Positions 1 through 6,379 of a DNA stretch of 7,681 bases are shown here, one piece after another. The notes under the pieces are model-generated. The model was not told the DNA's origin. It searched no databases and saw only the letters and a program-made list of their open reading frames with translations. The stretch lies in assembly GCA_964613095.1 (NCBI GenBank), contig CAZTFX010000093.1, positions 1-7,681 on the forward strand, in the 5' to 3' direction. The DNA comes from RGIG4576 sp964613095 (GTDB lineage Bacteria; Bacteroidota; Bacteroidia; Bacteroidales; Muribaculaceae). The number at the start of each line of letters is the position of its first letter. The stretch's first letter is position 1. Both the position numbers and the translations under genes were made by a program.

Positions 1-1085
1 ATAAAGAACTGAAGACCAAAAGGTTCATCGCTTCTACTCCAAGCGTCGACTTCGCTATAATAGTTAGTTCCATTATATTCTACAATAGTTCCTAATTGTG
101 ATGTGGTGGTACTTGTATTCTTAAATACTGAATTGATATGTAAATTATAATAACCTTCATTCCCTACAGCAAACACAACTATTTTTCCTTCTCCTGTGAG
201 TTTGTCAATTGTTTTATTGAAATAATCGGTGTTATCATGTGCTCCGGCATTAACACCAAGACTTATATTGACAACAGCCGGTTTCTCCACTGATTCGGCA
301 TAATCGAAAACAGCTTTCACACCATCAAGTATATTAGCATCGGTCAACTGATTTTCAAGACCATATAAAACTATGTCACTTTCGGGAGCCATACCGTAAA
401 AATTATTGCCTGTATAACTTCCTACTGCTATACCTGACACGTGCGTTCCATGGCTGGCTCCGGTGTTATCGGTAGTTAGTGTTGCTATTGTTTCGGTTGT
501 CGTATATTCATCAATTTTTTCAGTAAAAGTATTATATTTCCCTGCTTTTTTTACGCGGGTATTACCATTTTCGTCTTTAAAATTTATGTGATTGTAATCG
601 ATTCCGGTGTCAATAATGCCAACTACAACATCTTTTCCCTTATATGCACTATTAATATTATATCCTATGTGAATTTTATCTACTCCTGTATCGAAGCGAG
701 CGCTGTCATTAAGTAAATGTACTAGCCTTGCTATTGAAATGTTTTTAACCTCGTTTAATTCGGCTAGTTTGTTGATGTTTTCAATGGGCATGTTGGCAGT
801 TAAAACAGTACCGAAATCACTCTTTACATTGACGTCTAATTCTTTGAGTATATCGGATGAAAGATTTTTTGTATTGTTAAGACTTATTATTACTTGAGCC
901 GTCGATGTTCCATCGGGTTCTTGATTTATCGACATAAGTTTTATTCCCGAAGTATTTTTAGTTTGTAAAAACTCTTTATGATGATTAATCATAAATTGGG
1001 TACGTAGCGATAGTTTATTTTCAGCGTATGTAAATAAAGAACAGATTGAAATGATAAATATGAATACGGATTTTCTTGACATCAT
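1..1085 (-). CDS. Secreted subtilisin-like serine protease (S8 family), C-terminal part beyond the window
   Basis: The frame stays open from the start codon at 1085-1083 to the left edge, giving 361 residues without a stop. Residues 1-21 form a signal peptide (MMSRK, a hydrophobic core, then a likely cut after TYA). Residues about 22-140 resemble an S8 propeptide. The catalytic domain follows: Asp159 in IIDTGID, His212 in SHGTHVSG, the VVNISLG strand, and the oxyanion-hole Asn309 in FAVGNEG. The nucleophile serine (GTSxA motif) is not reached by residue 361, 52 residues after Asn309, so it must lie outside the window. The family cleaves peptide bonds with an Asp-His-Ser triad; this one is exported, to the periplasm, surface or medium. 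A second ATG at 1082-1080 is an equally possible start. The gene follows a strong terminator and has its own -7 box, so it is probably transcribed alone. Substrate is unknown. Family assignment is firm; activity cannot be judged without the serine. Confidence 0.93.
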   Translation of the reverse strand, partial: MMSRKSVFIFIISICSLFTYAENKLSLRTQFMINHHKEFLQTKNTSGIKLMSINQEPDGTSTAQVIISLNNTKNLSSDILKELDVNVKSDFGTVLTANMPIENINKLAELNEVKNISIARLVHLLNDSARFDTGVDKIHIGYNINSAYKGKDVVVGIIDTGIDYNHINFKDENGNTRVKKAGKYNTFTEKIDEYTTTETIATLTTDNTGASHGTHVSGIAVGSYTGNNFYGMAPESDIVLYGLENQLTDANILDGVKAVFDYAESVEKPAVVNISLGVNAGAHDNTDYFNKTIDKLTGEGKIVVFAVGNEGYYNLHINSVFKNTSTTTSQLGTIVEYNGTNYYSEVDAWSRSDEPFGLQFF

Positions 1086-1143
1086 TTTTTTAGTTAGTTG
1101 GTGAAAAAATTAAAACAAAATTAGCTGTTTACATCTTAATAAA

Positions 1144-1151
1144 CAAATATA
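1144..1151 (-). promoter_or_regulatory. Predicted -7 promoter box of the protease gene
   Basis: Read on the minus strand this is TATATTTG, a full match to the Bacteroidota -7 consensus TAnnTTTG. It lies 58 bp before the protease start codon and just past the upstream terminator hairpin. No clear TTTG is seen at the -33 position, so the call rests on the -7 box and its location. The leader from here to the start codon is A/T-rich and has no evident Shine-Dalgarno sequence. Confidence 0.5.
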
Positions 1152-1175
1152 TCCGTAAAAATGGTTGAATGATGA

Positions 1176-1214
1176 AATAAAAAAGAACTTCCCTTATTTT
1201 ATGGGAAGTTCTTT
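1176..1214 (-). terminator. Rho-independent terminator after the TPR gene
   Basis: A perfect 12-bp inverted repeat pairs 1182-1193 with 1203-1214 around a 9-base loop. Its core is GAACTTCCC / GGGAAGTTC. On the minus strand the right arm is followed by TTTTTTATTT, the expected U-tract. It lies 24 bp after the stop codon of the TPR gene, closing the three-gene cluster and separating it from the protease promoter. Confidence 0.88.
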
Positions 1215-1238
1215 ATGAATTTAAATATAGCTTAATGC

Positions 1239-2939
1239 TTACTTCTTTTCAGGAGCTTGCAAAGATTCAACATACTTACGAAGACCTTCGTTTGAAGGGT
1301 CAACACTTAACCAATTTTCGTATGCAGTTTTCATCTTAGCCATACAATCTATGTATTCAGGATTTTCTTTGTATTTTTTATCTTCTTTTTTAATCTTAGA
1401 AGCAACACTTGCATAGTAAACAGCGTTGTAACGATAAGCAAAAACATAGTCTCTAGCTTTGTCTGTTTTATTAGCAGGATCTTGATCTAGAAGAGCAGTA
1501 AGATTGTTCATTGCTTCAAGTGCATGACCATCAGTGCTTTCTTTGTCTAACAAAGATTTACAAAGTGCGATTTGGAAAAGAATACGTGGGTGGTTAGGAA
1601 CCTTTGCATTGATTTCTTCTGCATATTGGATAGCCTTTGCAATAGCGTTATCTTTGTGAAGACCGGTAGTATCGGTTGCAGCTACATTTGAATATCTTTG
1701 AGAAAGTAAAAGTAGGTCATTTGTAACATGCTTTCCGGAGTCAACAAAGCGTTGATATGCTTCTGCTGATTTTACAAATTCATTGGCATCTCGATAAGCG
1801 TCACTGATTTCTTTAAGTAATTCAACCTTATCAGGGTTAAGTTCAACCGCCTTTTCATATTTTACAAGAGCTTCGGCAGTTCTACCTAGTTCTTTAAGAG
1901 TTGTAGCATAATCGGTATAGTCTTTAGCTTCATATTTTACTCCTTCAGGAAGTTGAGAGTTAAATAGGTCGATAGCAGCTTTTTCTGCTTCATTCCAGTT
2001 CTTTAAAGCTACAAGATTATAGAATGCCATACGTTTCATATAGAAGTTTTGAGGGTCGCTTGCAGGAAGGGTTGCTACAAGCTCTTTTGAAAGAGCTAAT
2101 GATTCATCATACTTTTGACCGTAGAACAAAAGGAATGCATAACGAGAACGGTCTTGTGTGAAGTGGTTAGGGTTCTCAATATATTTACCATATTGTTGAG
2201 CAGCCTTAGCCCATTGTTCGTTCTTGTAGTATTTTTCAGCAAGTTCACGTTGTACTAGAGCCGAATTAGGTCTTTTTTCTAGAATCTTAGTAAGTTGAGT
2301 TATAGCCATATCAGGGTTTACGTTGTAATAAGTGTTTGCATATTTTACGTAAGCCTCAATGTTTTCAGGGTCATAGTTGAATGCCATTTCATACATACCG
2401 GCTGCTTCACCCCATTTCTTTTGTTCTGCATTTATATCGCCTTCAAGAATCCAAATATCAGGATTTTGTCCTTTTTCATATTTCCTTGCATTCTTTGAAG
2501 CTTCTTCGATTTGCTTTGCATAGGCAACAGGATCGGCTTCATGATAAGCACGAGCAATAGCAGCTTCTACAGAAGCATTTTTCTTAACTAGCTTTTGCGC
2601 TGCTTTGAATAGTTCTTCTGCTTCTTTTGCATTTCCGTTCTTAAGTTCAATAGAACCAAGACCGATAAGGTTGTAAGGATTGTTAGCGTCAGCAGCCTTA
2701 CCTTTTTCGAAGTTTGCTTTTGCGTCAGCTATTTTTTGTTCCTTCATGTCTAGACAACCTAAATAATAGTAAGCCTCACTTTTATTGGTTGAAGCGTCGT
2801 TAAGGTTACGCAAAAGTAGTTCTTTTGCATTGTCATACTGACCAACTTTGTAATACTCGATACCATCTTTATAGCCTTGTGCAAAAGCTGATAAAGATCC
2901 TCCTAATAGCATTAGGGAAACTAAAACTTTAAATTTCAT
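1239..2939 (-). CDS. Periplasmic tetratricopeptide repeat (TPR) protein
   Basis: A 566-residue protein with a type I signal peptide (MKFKVLVSLM..., cut likely after SAFA at residue 20), so it is exported, probably to the periplasm. The rest is almost wholly helical repeats of about 34 residues. TPR-like units can be seen near 22-53, 55-88, 89-122, 161-192, 193-225, 227-258, 264-295, 340-371, 373-404 and 450-486, with typical ends such as ALVKYEKAVELNP. TPR arrays are protein-binding scaffolds; no catalytic domain is visible, and the partner is unknown. The gene is last in a cluster with a PstS-like lipoprotein gene 91 bp upstream and a small membrane protein gene before that. From memory, a similar PstS-like/TPR pair follows ExbB-ExbD-TonB genes in many Bacteroides, which would suggest a link to envelope energy transduction; those genes are absent here. 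Start is fixed by the signal peptide. Confidence 0.9.
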   Translation of the reverse strand: MKFKVLVSLMLLGGSLSAFAQGYKDGIEYYKVGQYDNAKELLLRNLNDASTNKSEAYYYLGCLDMKEQKIADAKANFEKGKAADANNPYNLIGLGSIELKNGNAKEAEELFKAAQKLVKKNASVEAAIARAYHEADPVAYAKQIEEASKNARKYEKGQNPDIWILEGDINAEQKKWGEAAGMYEMAFNYDPENIEAYVKYANTYYNVNPDMAITQLTKILEKRPNSALVQRELAEKYYKNEQWAKAAQQYGKYIENPNHFTQDRSRYAFLLFYGQKYDESLALSKELVATLPASDPQNFYMKRMAFYNLVALKNWNEAEKAAIDLFNSQLPEGVKYEAKDYTDYATTLKELGRTAEALVKYEKAVELNPDKVELLKEISDAYRDANEFVKSAEAYQRFVDSGKHVTNDLLLLSQRYSNVAATDTTGLHKDNAIAKAIQYAEEINAKVPNHPRILFQIALCKSLLDKESTDGHALEAMNNLTALLDQDPANKTDKARDYVFAYRYNAVYYASVASKIKKEDKKYKENPEYIDCMAKMKTAYENWLSVDPSNEGLRKYVESLQAPEKK

Positions 2940-3030
2940 TTCTAAATTATTTATTGTTTCAATTATTGTTATTTATTCTGTTTTATAAATGTCTCTCATT
3001 TTTTTGTCTCGGTGGTGTGCTCCTTGCAGT

Positions 3031-3999
3031 TTATTCAACCTGTACCATGCGTGGTTGAATTGCAGCAGGAAGTACTCCGGTATTTTGAATAATCTTTTGT
3101 CCTATGAAACCTGTCATGAAAGTGAGAAATCCACTAGGAAGACTACCTCTTGCTGCTGTAGATATAACATAAATACTGCGGAATAGAGGGTATTCTCCGC
3201 TGAAAATATAAGCTTGATAAGGTTTGTATCCGAAAGGACTATCGTCACGTCTTATTTCAAGAACCTTGATGTTGTCGTTAAAGTCAAGAGCCGTAGTATC
3301 ATTTTTTTGTAATTCCTGTGAGTATTCGGCTACACTTTTACTGCGTCCTCTCATGTCGGGAGTAATCCAACTTACACCTATTATACCTATTGCATTTTTA
3401 TTTCTTGAAACAACATCAATAACTTCTTTGTTGCTGTTTTGTGCATATACTTCACTGCCAAAAGGCTTTCCGTGAGTGACCGAATCCTCCATATATTTAA
3501 CTATACTGGAACTTTTATGGTCAAACACAACTTGAATCTTCTTTAAGTTTGATGGTGCAAGTTTGTCCCAATTGGCTGTTTCTCCTATGAGAATACTGTT
3601 AAGTTCACTTATAGTGAGTTCTTCTTGTGGGTTGTCTTTGTTAACTATAAGAGCAATAGCGTCAACAGCTAATCGTTGTTGAAATACTTTTCTATTCTTA
3701 AGTTGTAATTTTGCCTTATGTGCTTCGGTCAATTCATGAGGAATAACTATTAGTTGTGTTTTTAATTCCATTAATGAGTCTATTGCCGATTTTTCGTCCA
3801 TATAATATGGAATGATATTGGCTTTAGGGTAATGGAATTCAAACATTTCAATCTCTTGGCTGAGAATATTCTCGAAACTTTCATCACATATCACAGTGGC
3901 TATACCCGAAGAATGTGTGTTTTTCTTTTTGTTTTCACAGCATGTAAAAACAAAAACAATAGTCAAGAGAAATGTATATGTCAATATTTTTCGTGTCAT
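3031..3999 (-). CDS. PstS-like substrate-binding lipoprotein
   Basis: A 322-residue protein with a lipoprotein signal: basic MTRK, a hydrophobic core and a cysteine pair (Cys20-Cys21), so it is probably lipid-anchored in the envelope. The fold is the PstS/PBP-like type 2 family: VDAIALIVNKDNP (111-124), LTISELNSILIGE with NWDKL (128-146), AIGIIGVSW (203-211), YPLFRSIYVIS (270-280) and a C-terminal FLTFMTGFIGQKIIQNTGVLP-type helix (291-311) all match conserved blocks. True PstS proteins bind phosphate through loops including an SGT motif; the matching region here reads SSSIVKY (163-169), so the ligand may not be phosphate. No PstC, PstA, PstB or PhoU gene is nearby. The gene starts 20 bp after the small membrane protein gene and is followed, 91 bp on, by the TPR gene. 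Family assignment is good; the transport role is doubtful, so the symbol pstS is not given. Confidence 0.85.
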   Translation of the reverse strand: MTRKILTYTFLLTIVFVFTCCENKKKNTHSSGIATVICDESFENILSQEIEMFEFHYPKANIIPYYMDEKSAIDSLMELKTQLIVIPHELTEAHKAKLQLKNRKVFQQRLAVDAIALIVNKDNPQEELTISELNSILIGETANWDKLAPSNLKKIQVVFDHKSSSIVKYMEDSVTHGKPFGSEVYAQNSNKEVIDVVSRNKNAIGIIGVSWITPDMRGRSKSVAEYSQELQKNDTTALDFNDNIKVLEIRRDDSPFGYKPYQAYIFSGEYPLFRSIYVISTAARGSLPSGFLTFMTGFIGQKIIQNTGVLPAAIQPRMVQVE

Positions 4000-4019
4000 A
4001 TATTATTAGCAATTTGTTG

Positions 4020-4292
4020 TTATTTGGTTCTGAAATAGCGGAAACCTCTCCAAATACCATAAATTATGAAAATCGTACCTAACCCATAACGTACCCAATC
4101 TTGAATCCAAAAGAAATAATTGGTACATAAAGTAAGATACGCCATACTAAAATAGATGAAAATCATAAAAAGACCAAAAACAGTGCTCCATTTTGCAGCG
4201 TTTTTCTTTTTACTTTGAGAAGCCGATGTTTCTTTGCTTCCCATTGTACTTGACTCTTTATTAAGCTCGTTTGCTATTTGATTTTCTTTCAT
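4020..4292 (-). CDS. Small membrane protein of unknown function with two transmembrane segments
   Basis: A 90-residue protein not recognised as a named family. Residues 1-35 are polar and rich in Ser, Lys, Glu and Asn, ending in SKKKNAAKW, and look disordered and cytoplasmic. Two hydrophobic helices follow, about 36-56 (STVFGLFMIFIYFSM...) and 66-84 (WVRYGLGTIFIIYGI...), joined by a short loop. The C-terminus is basic (RGFRYFRTK). Both ends are therefore likely cytoplasmic by the positive-inside rule. The gene is first in the cluster, 20 bp before the PstS-like gene, so the two are very probably co-transcribed. A later in-frame Met17 is an alternative start, but the ATG used here fits better with the predicted promoter. 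The close linkage suggests an inner-membrane partner for the lipoprotein/TPR pair; that is inference only. Confidence 0.75.
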   Translation of the reverse strand: MKENQIANELNKESSTMGSKETSASQSKKKNAAKWSTVFGLFMIFIYFSMAYLTLCTNYFFWIQDWVRYGLGTIFIIYGIWRGFRYFRTK

Positions 4293-4308
4293 GTAAATAT
4301 AGTTTTTG

Positions 4309-4346
4309 ATATTTTGTTTATCAGCTTTGAGATAAAAACAAAATAT
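4309..4346. repeat. Inverted repeat in the leader of the membrane-protein/PstS-like/TPR cluster
   Basis: ATATTTTGTTT (4309-4319) is the exact reverse complement of 4336-4346. Inside it, ATC (4320-4322) can pair with GAT (4331-4333), leaving two bulged bases and an 8-base loop. It begins about where transcription should start after the -7 box at 4361-4354 and ends 16 bp before the start codon. It could be an operator or a hairpin at the 5' end of the mRNA. It has no U-tract typical of a terminator and is very A/T-rich. Confidence 0.5.
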
Positions 4347-4353
4347 TGCGAGG

Positions 4354-4361
4354 TAAAGATA
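4354..4361 (-). promoter_or_regulatory. Predicted -7 promoter box of the membrane-protein/PstS-like/TPR cluster
   Basis: The minus strand reads TATCTTTA, differing from TAnnTTTG only at the last base. The same eight bases form the -7 box in front of rmuC and of the DUF695-like gene. It lies 61 bp before the start codon at 4292. No clean -33 TTTG is visible at the usual 19-21 bp spacing, so strength is uncertain. Confidence 0.5.
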
Positions 4362-4437
4362 AACAAAAATCGTTGAATTATTATTTTATTCGACTTTAAT
4401 TATAATATCTTAACGTTAAAAAGCCGTTTTTTTGTTA

Positions 4438-5721
4438 TTATTCATCACTTGGATTAAGTGATAAAGTCTTTGATGTCTTTGCTCCAAGTTCTTTAATGTC
4501 GGTAATACGTTTTAGTATGTTTCCTGTTCCTGTTGAGAGTTTTTTCATGGCGTTATCATAAGCCACTCTAGTGGAATTTAGATTTTTATCTATGATTTTC
4601 ATGTCTTCTATAAAACCTACAAATTTATCATATAATTTACCTGTTTCTTCTGCAATTTTAACTGCGTTTTTTGTTTGTTTGTCATGTTGCCATAATTGGT
4701 CTACAAGTTTAAGTACAGAAACCAAGTGAGTGGGGGATATGAGAACGACATGATTATCATAAGCATATTTCCATATTTTGTTATCGTGTTGCATGGCTGC
4801 AATATATGCACCCTCATTGGGTATGAACATCATTACGAAATCGGCGGAATTGCTAATAGCTTTTTGGTATTTTTGTCCTTTTAATTCATCTATGTGTTTT
4901 TTTACTGACGCAATATGTTTATCAAGACAGGTTTTTCGAGTACTTTCATCGTCAGTAGCGCAGTATTCTACGTAGCCTGTAAGGGAGACTTTAGAATCTA
5001 TGATTATTGATTTGTCTTGAGGAAATTTAACAACAACATCGGGGCGAACAGTTTGTCCGTCGGCTCCGGTAAGTCTATTTCCCAGTTCGTCGGTGGTTTG
5101 CTGTACCGTAAAATGAATACCTTCCTGTAAACCGCAATTTTCAAGAATATCGCGTAAAATCATTTCACCCCAATCTCCTTGTGTCTTGCTGTTTCCTTTT
5201 AATGCGTTGGTAAGATCTTTTGCCTCTTTACCGATGGTTTGATTCAGTTCCATGAGCAGTTTGATATGTTCTTTGAGTACTTCACGGTCTTTTATATCGT
5301 TTTTTGCATTATCTTGAAGTGCGTTTTCAAATTTTGTGATTTGTTCTTTAAGTGGAGTGAGAATTTCGTTTAAACGTGATTCGTTTAATTCTTTAAAACG
5401 TTTGGTTTTATCATCGAATATCTCATTTGCCAATAATCTGAATTGTGCTTGAGATTCTTGTTGTAATTTAACTTTTTCTTCGTTGATAATTCTTATTTGT
5501 TCTTTTAGTGTTGCGTTTTCAGCCGATAAAGGATGTAGCTTCTCAATTGTGGATTTTGCGGAATTTAATTGTTCCGTCATGCTTTCTAATTGAGCAGTTT
5601 TTGCTGCGTTTTCTGTAAGGGTAGCAGTTTTCTCGTCGTTACTTTTTTTAAGCGTGCGTAAAAGGACAATAATAATTGCTGAAAAAAATAATAGAATAAA
5701 TGAGAATACGTGTGAAGTCAT
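4438..5721 (-). CDS. rmuC: RmuC family protein (DNA recombination protein)
   Basis: A 427-residue protein. An N-terminal membrane anchor (about 5-22, VFSFILLFFSAIIIVLL) is followed by a long coiled coil (about 30-135, rich in Glu, Lys, Gln and Leu). The RmuC domain covers about 140-400, with GDWGE (182-186), RPDVVVKFP (226-234), IIIDSK (239-244), an MMFIPNEGAY block (297-306) and the SPTHLVSVLKLVDQLW segment (329-344). RmuC proteins are predicted PD-(D/E)xK-type nucleases; Asp228 and the Asp242/Lys244 pair are the likely metal and catalytic residues. In E. coli rmuC was found to limit recombination at inverted repeats; its exact reaction is not well defined. Length and layout are normal for the family (the E. 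coli protein is somewhat longer). It diverges from the DUF695-like gene and probably has its own promoter. No strong terminator is seen before the next cluster, so some read-through is possible. Confidence 0.93.
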   Translation of the reverse strand: MTSHVFSFILLFFSAIIIVLLRTLKKSNDEKTATLTENAAKTAQLESMTEQLNSAKSTIEKLHPLSAENATLKEQIRIINEEKVKLQQESQAQFRLLANEIFDDKTKRFKELNESRLNEILTPLKEQITKFENALQDNAKNDIKDREVLKEHIKLLMELNQTIGKEAKDLTNALKGNSKTQGDWGEMILRDILENCGLQEGIHFTVQQTTDELGNRLTGADGQTVRPDVVVKFPQDKSIIIDSKVSLTGYVEYCATDDESTRKTCLDKHIASVKKHIDELKGQKYQKAISNSADFVMMFIPNEGAYIAAMQHDNKIWKYAYDNHVVLISPTHLVSVLKLVDQLWQHDKQTKNAVKIAEETGKLYDKFVGFIEDMKIIDKNLNSTRVAYDNAMKKLSTGTGNILKRITDIKELGAKTSKTLSLNPSDE

Positions 5722-5754
5722 TGCTATGTTTTTTACATTATATTTATGTGAGTG

Positions 5755-5762
5755 TAAAGATA
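5755..5762 (-). promoter_or_regulatory. Predicted -7 promoter box of rmuC
   Basis: The minus strand reads TATCTTTA, 33 bp before the rmuC start codon. It matches the Bacteroidota -7 form TAnnTTTG except for the last base. A TTTG at the normal -33 distance is not evident. The leader to the ATG is A/T-rich without a Shine-Dalgarno sequence. Confidence 0.5.
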
Positions 5763-5779
5763 CAAAAAATACTTTGTAT

Positions 5780-5811
5780 TTTGTTTAAATGAGAAACATT
5801 GTCTATCTTTA
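5780..5811 (+). promoter_or_regulatory. Predicted promoter of the DUF695-like gene
   Basis: TTTG at 5780-5783 (-33 box) and TATCTTTA at 5804-5811 (-7 box) are separated by 20 bp, the normal spacing for the primary Bacteroidota sigma factor. The start codon follows 30 bp after the -7 box. This is the best promoter match in the window. Confidence 0.65.
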
Positions 5812-5841
5812 TGTTGTGAAAATAAAAATAAGTTTTTTAAT

Positions 5842-6291
5842 ATGGCAAAACTTAAATTAACCGATGAATGGTGGACCTGTCCGGCTGAAGCCGATAATGG
5901 CAAGCTGATAATGGTGACAGGTCGTCGAGATATGGAGCAAGTGATTGAATCGGGTAAGTATAATTATCGAGTTGAGATTACTTGGCGATATGAAGAAGAT
6001 GAAAATGGTATGCCCGATGTGGCTACATCTTCGCTTATGGAAGAAGTACAAGAAGCCTTACAGAAGGATTTTATGAAAGATCCAGTGGCTGTACTCACGG
6101 GGATATATACAGGAAATGGGGAACGTAACTGGGTATTCTATACGATGAATCTACGCATATTTGATCGTAAATTAAACGAAGATTTAGCTTCATTTGAGAA
6201 ACTTCCACTTGAAATCTATGCAGAGAATGATCCTGAGTGGAATGAATACCAAGAAATGAAAGATGCTACCGAAATAGAGACCTGCGATTAA
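5842..6291 (+). CDS. DUF695-like protein of unknown function
   Basis: A 149-residue, acidic, soluble protein without signal peptide or membrane segment, hence cytoplasmic. It resembles the DUF695 family: an N-terminal DEWWTCPAEADNG stretch (8-20), a strand YNYRVEITWRYE (40-51), the RNWVFYTMNL block (95-104) and a C-terminal LPLEIYAENDPEWNEYQEM segment (121-139), where the DPEWxEY signature is typical. The function of DUF695 proteins is not known to me, and no catalytic motif is obvious. The start is supported by a promoter 30 bp upstream. It is the only plus-strand gene in the window, divergent from rmuC and convergent with fabG, with a shared terminator after its stop codon. The family call is from memory of the motif pattern and should be confirmed by profile search; that the gene is real is very likely. 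Confidence 0.78.
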   Translation: MAKLKLTDEWWTCPAEADNGKLIMVTGRRDMEQVIESGKYNYRVEITWRYEEDENGMPDVATSSLMEEVQEALQKDFMKDPVAVLTGIYTGNGERNWVFYTMNLRIFDRKLNEDLASFEKLPLEIYAENDPEWNEYQEMKDATEIETCD

Positions 6292-6313
6292 GTGGTATTC
6301 TGAAAAAATGTAT

Positions 6314-6353
6314 AAATAAATCCCAAATTGCAATTACAATTTGGGATTTATTT
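6314..6353. terminator. Bidirectional Rho-independent terminator between the DUF695-like gene and fabG
   Basis: A perfect 17-bp inverted repeat pairs 6314-6330 with 6337-6353 around the 6-base loop CAATTA. The core is TCCCAAATTG / CAATTTGGGA, flanked by A-rich and T-rich ends that supply a U-tract in both directions. It lies 22 bp after the DUF695-like stop codon and 26 bp after the fabG stop codon, so it should end both convergent transcripts. Confidence 0.88.
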
Positions 6354-6379
6354 TGATGTAAATTTATGTATATAAATGA

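Noticed and set aside
2295..2498. Plus-strand open frame with a hydrophobic translation inside the TPR gene
   Set aside because: It is the antisense shadow of TPR helices; the hydrophobic look comes from complementing Lys/Glu/Asn-rich codons.
2940..3030. Promoter or terminator between the PstS-like and TPR genes
   Set aside because: No TAnnTTTG-like box and no G/C-rich hairpin with U-tract was found on the minus strand. The 91-bp gap only has A/T-rich leader sequence, with AACAATAA occurring twice.
2989..3475. Plus-strand open frames overlapping the PstS-like gene
   Set aside because: They lie opposite a gene with clear family motifs and have no supporting promoter or leader. The Cys-rich translation is an artefact.
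4421..4437. A-rich/T-rich segment around AAGCCG after rmuC as a terminator
   Set aside because: Only A-T pairs can form the stem around a GCCG loop; this is too weak to call a Rho-independent terminator.
4696..4975. Two overlapping plus-strand open frames inside rmuC
   Set aside because: They are opposite the conserved RmuC core domain and overlap each other in different frames.
5857..6051. Minus-strand open frame inside the DUF695-like gene
   Set aside because: The plus-strand gene has a good promoter, a downstream terminator and a family-like motif pattern; the minus frame has none.
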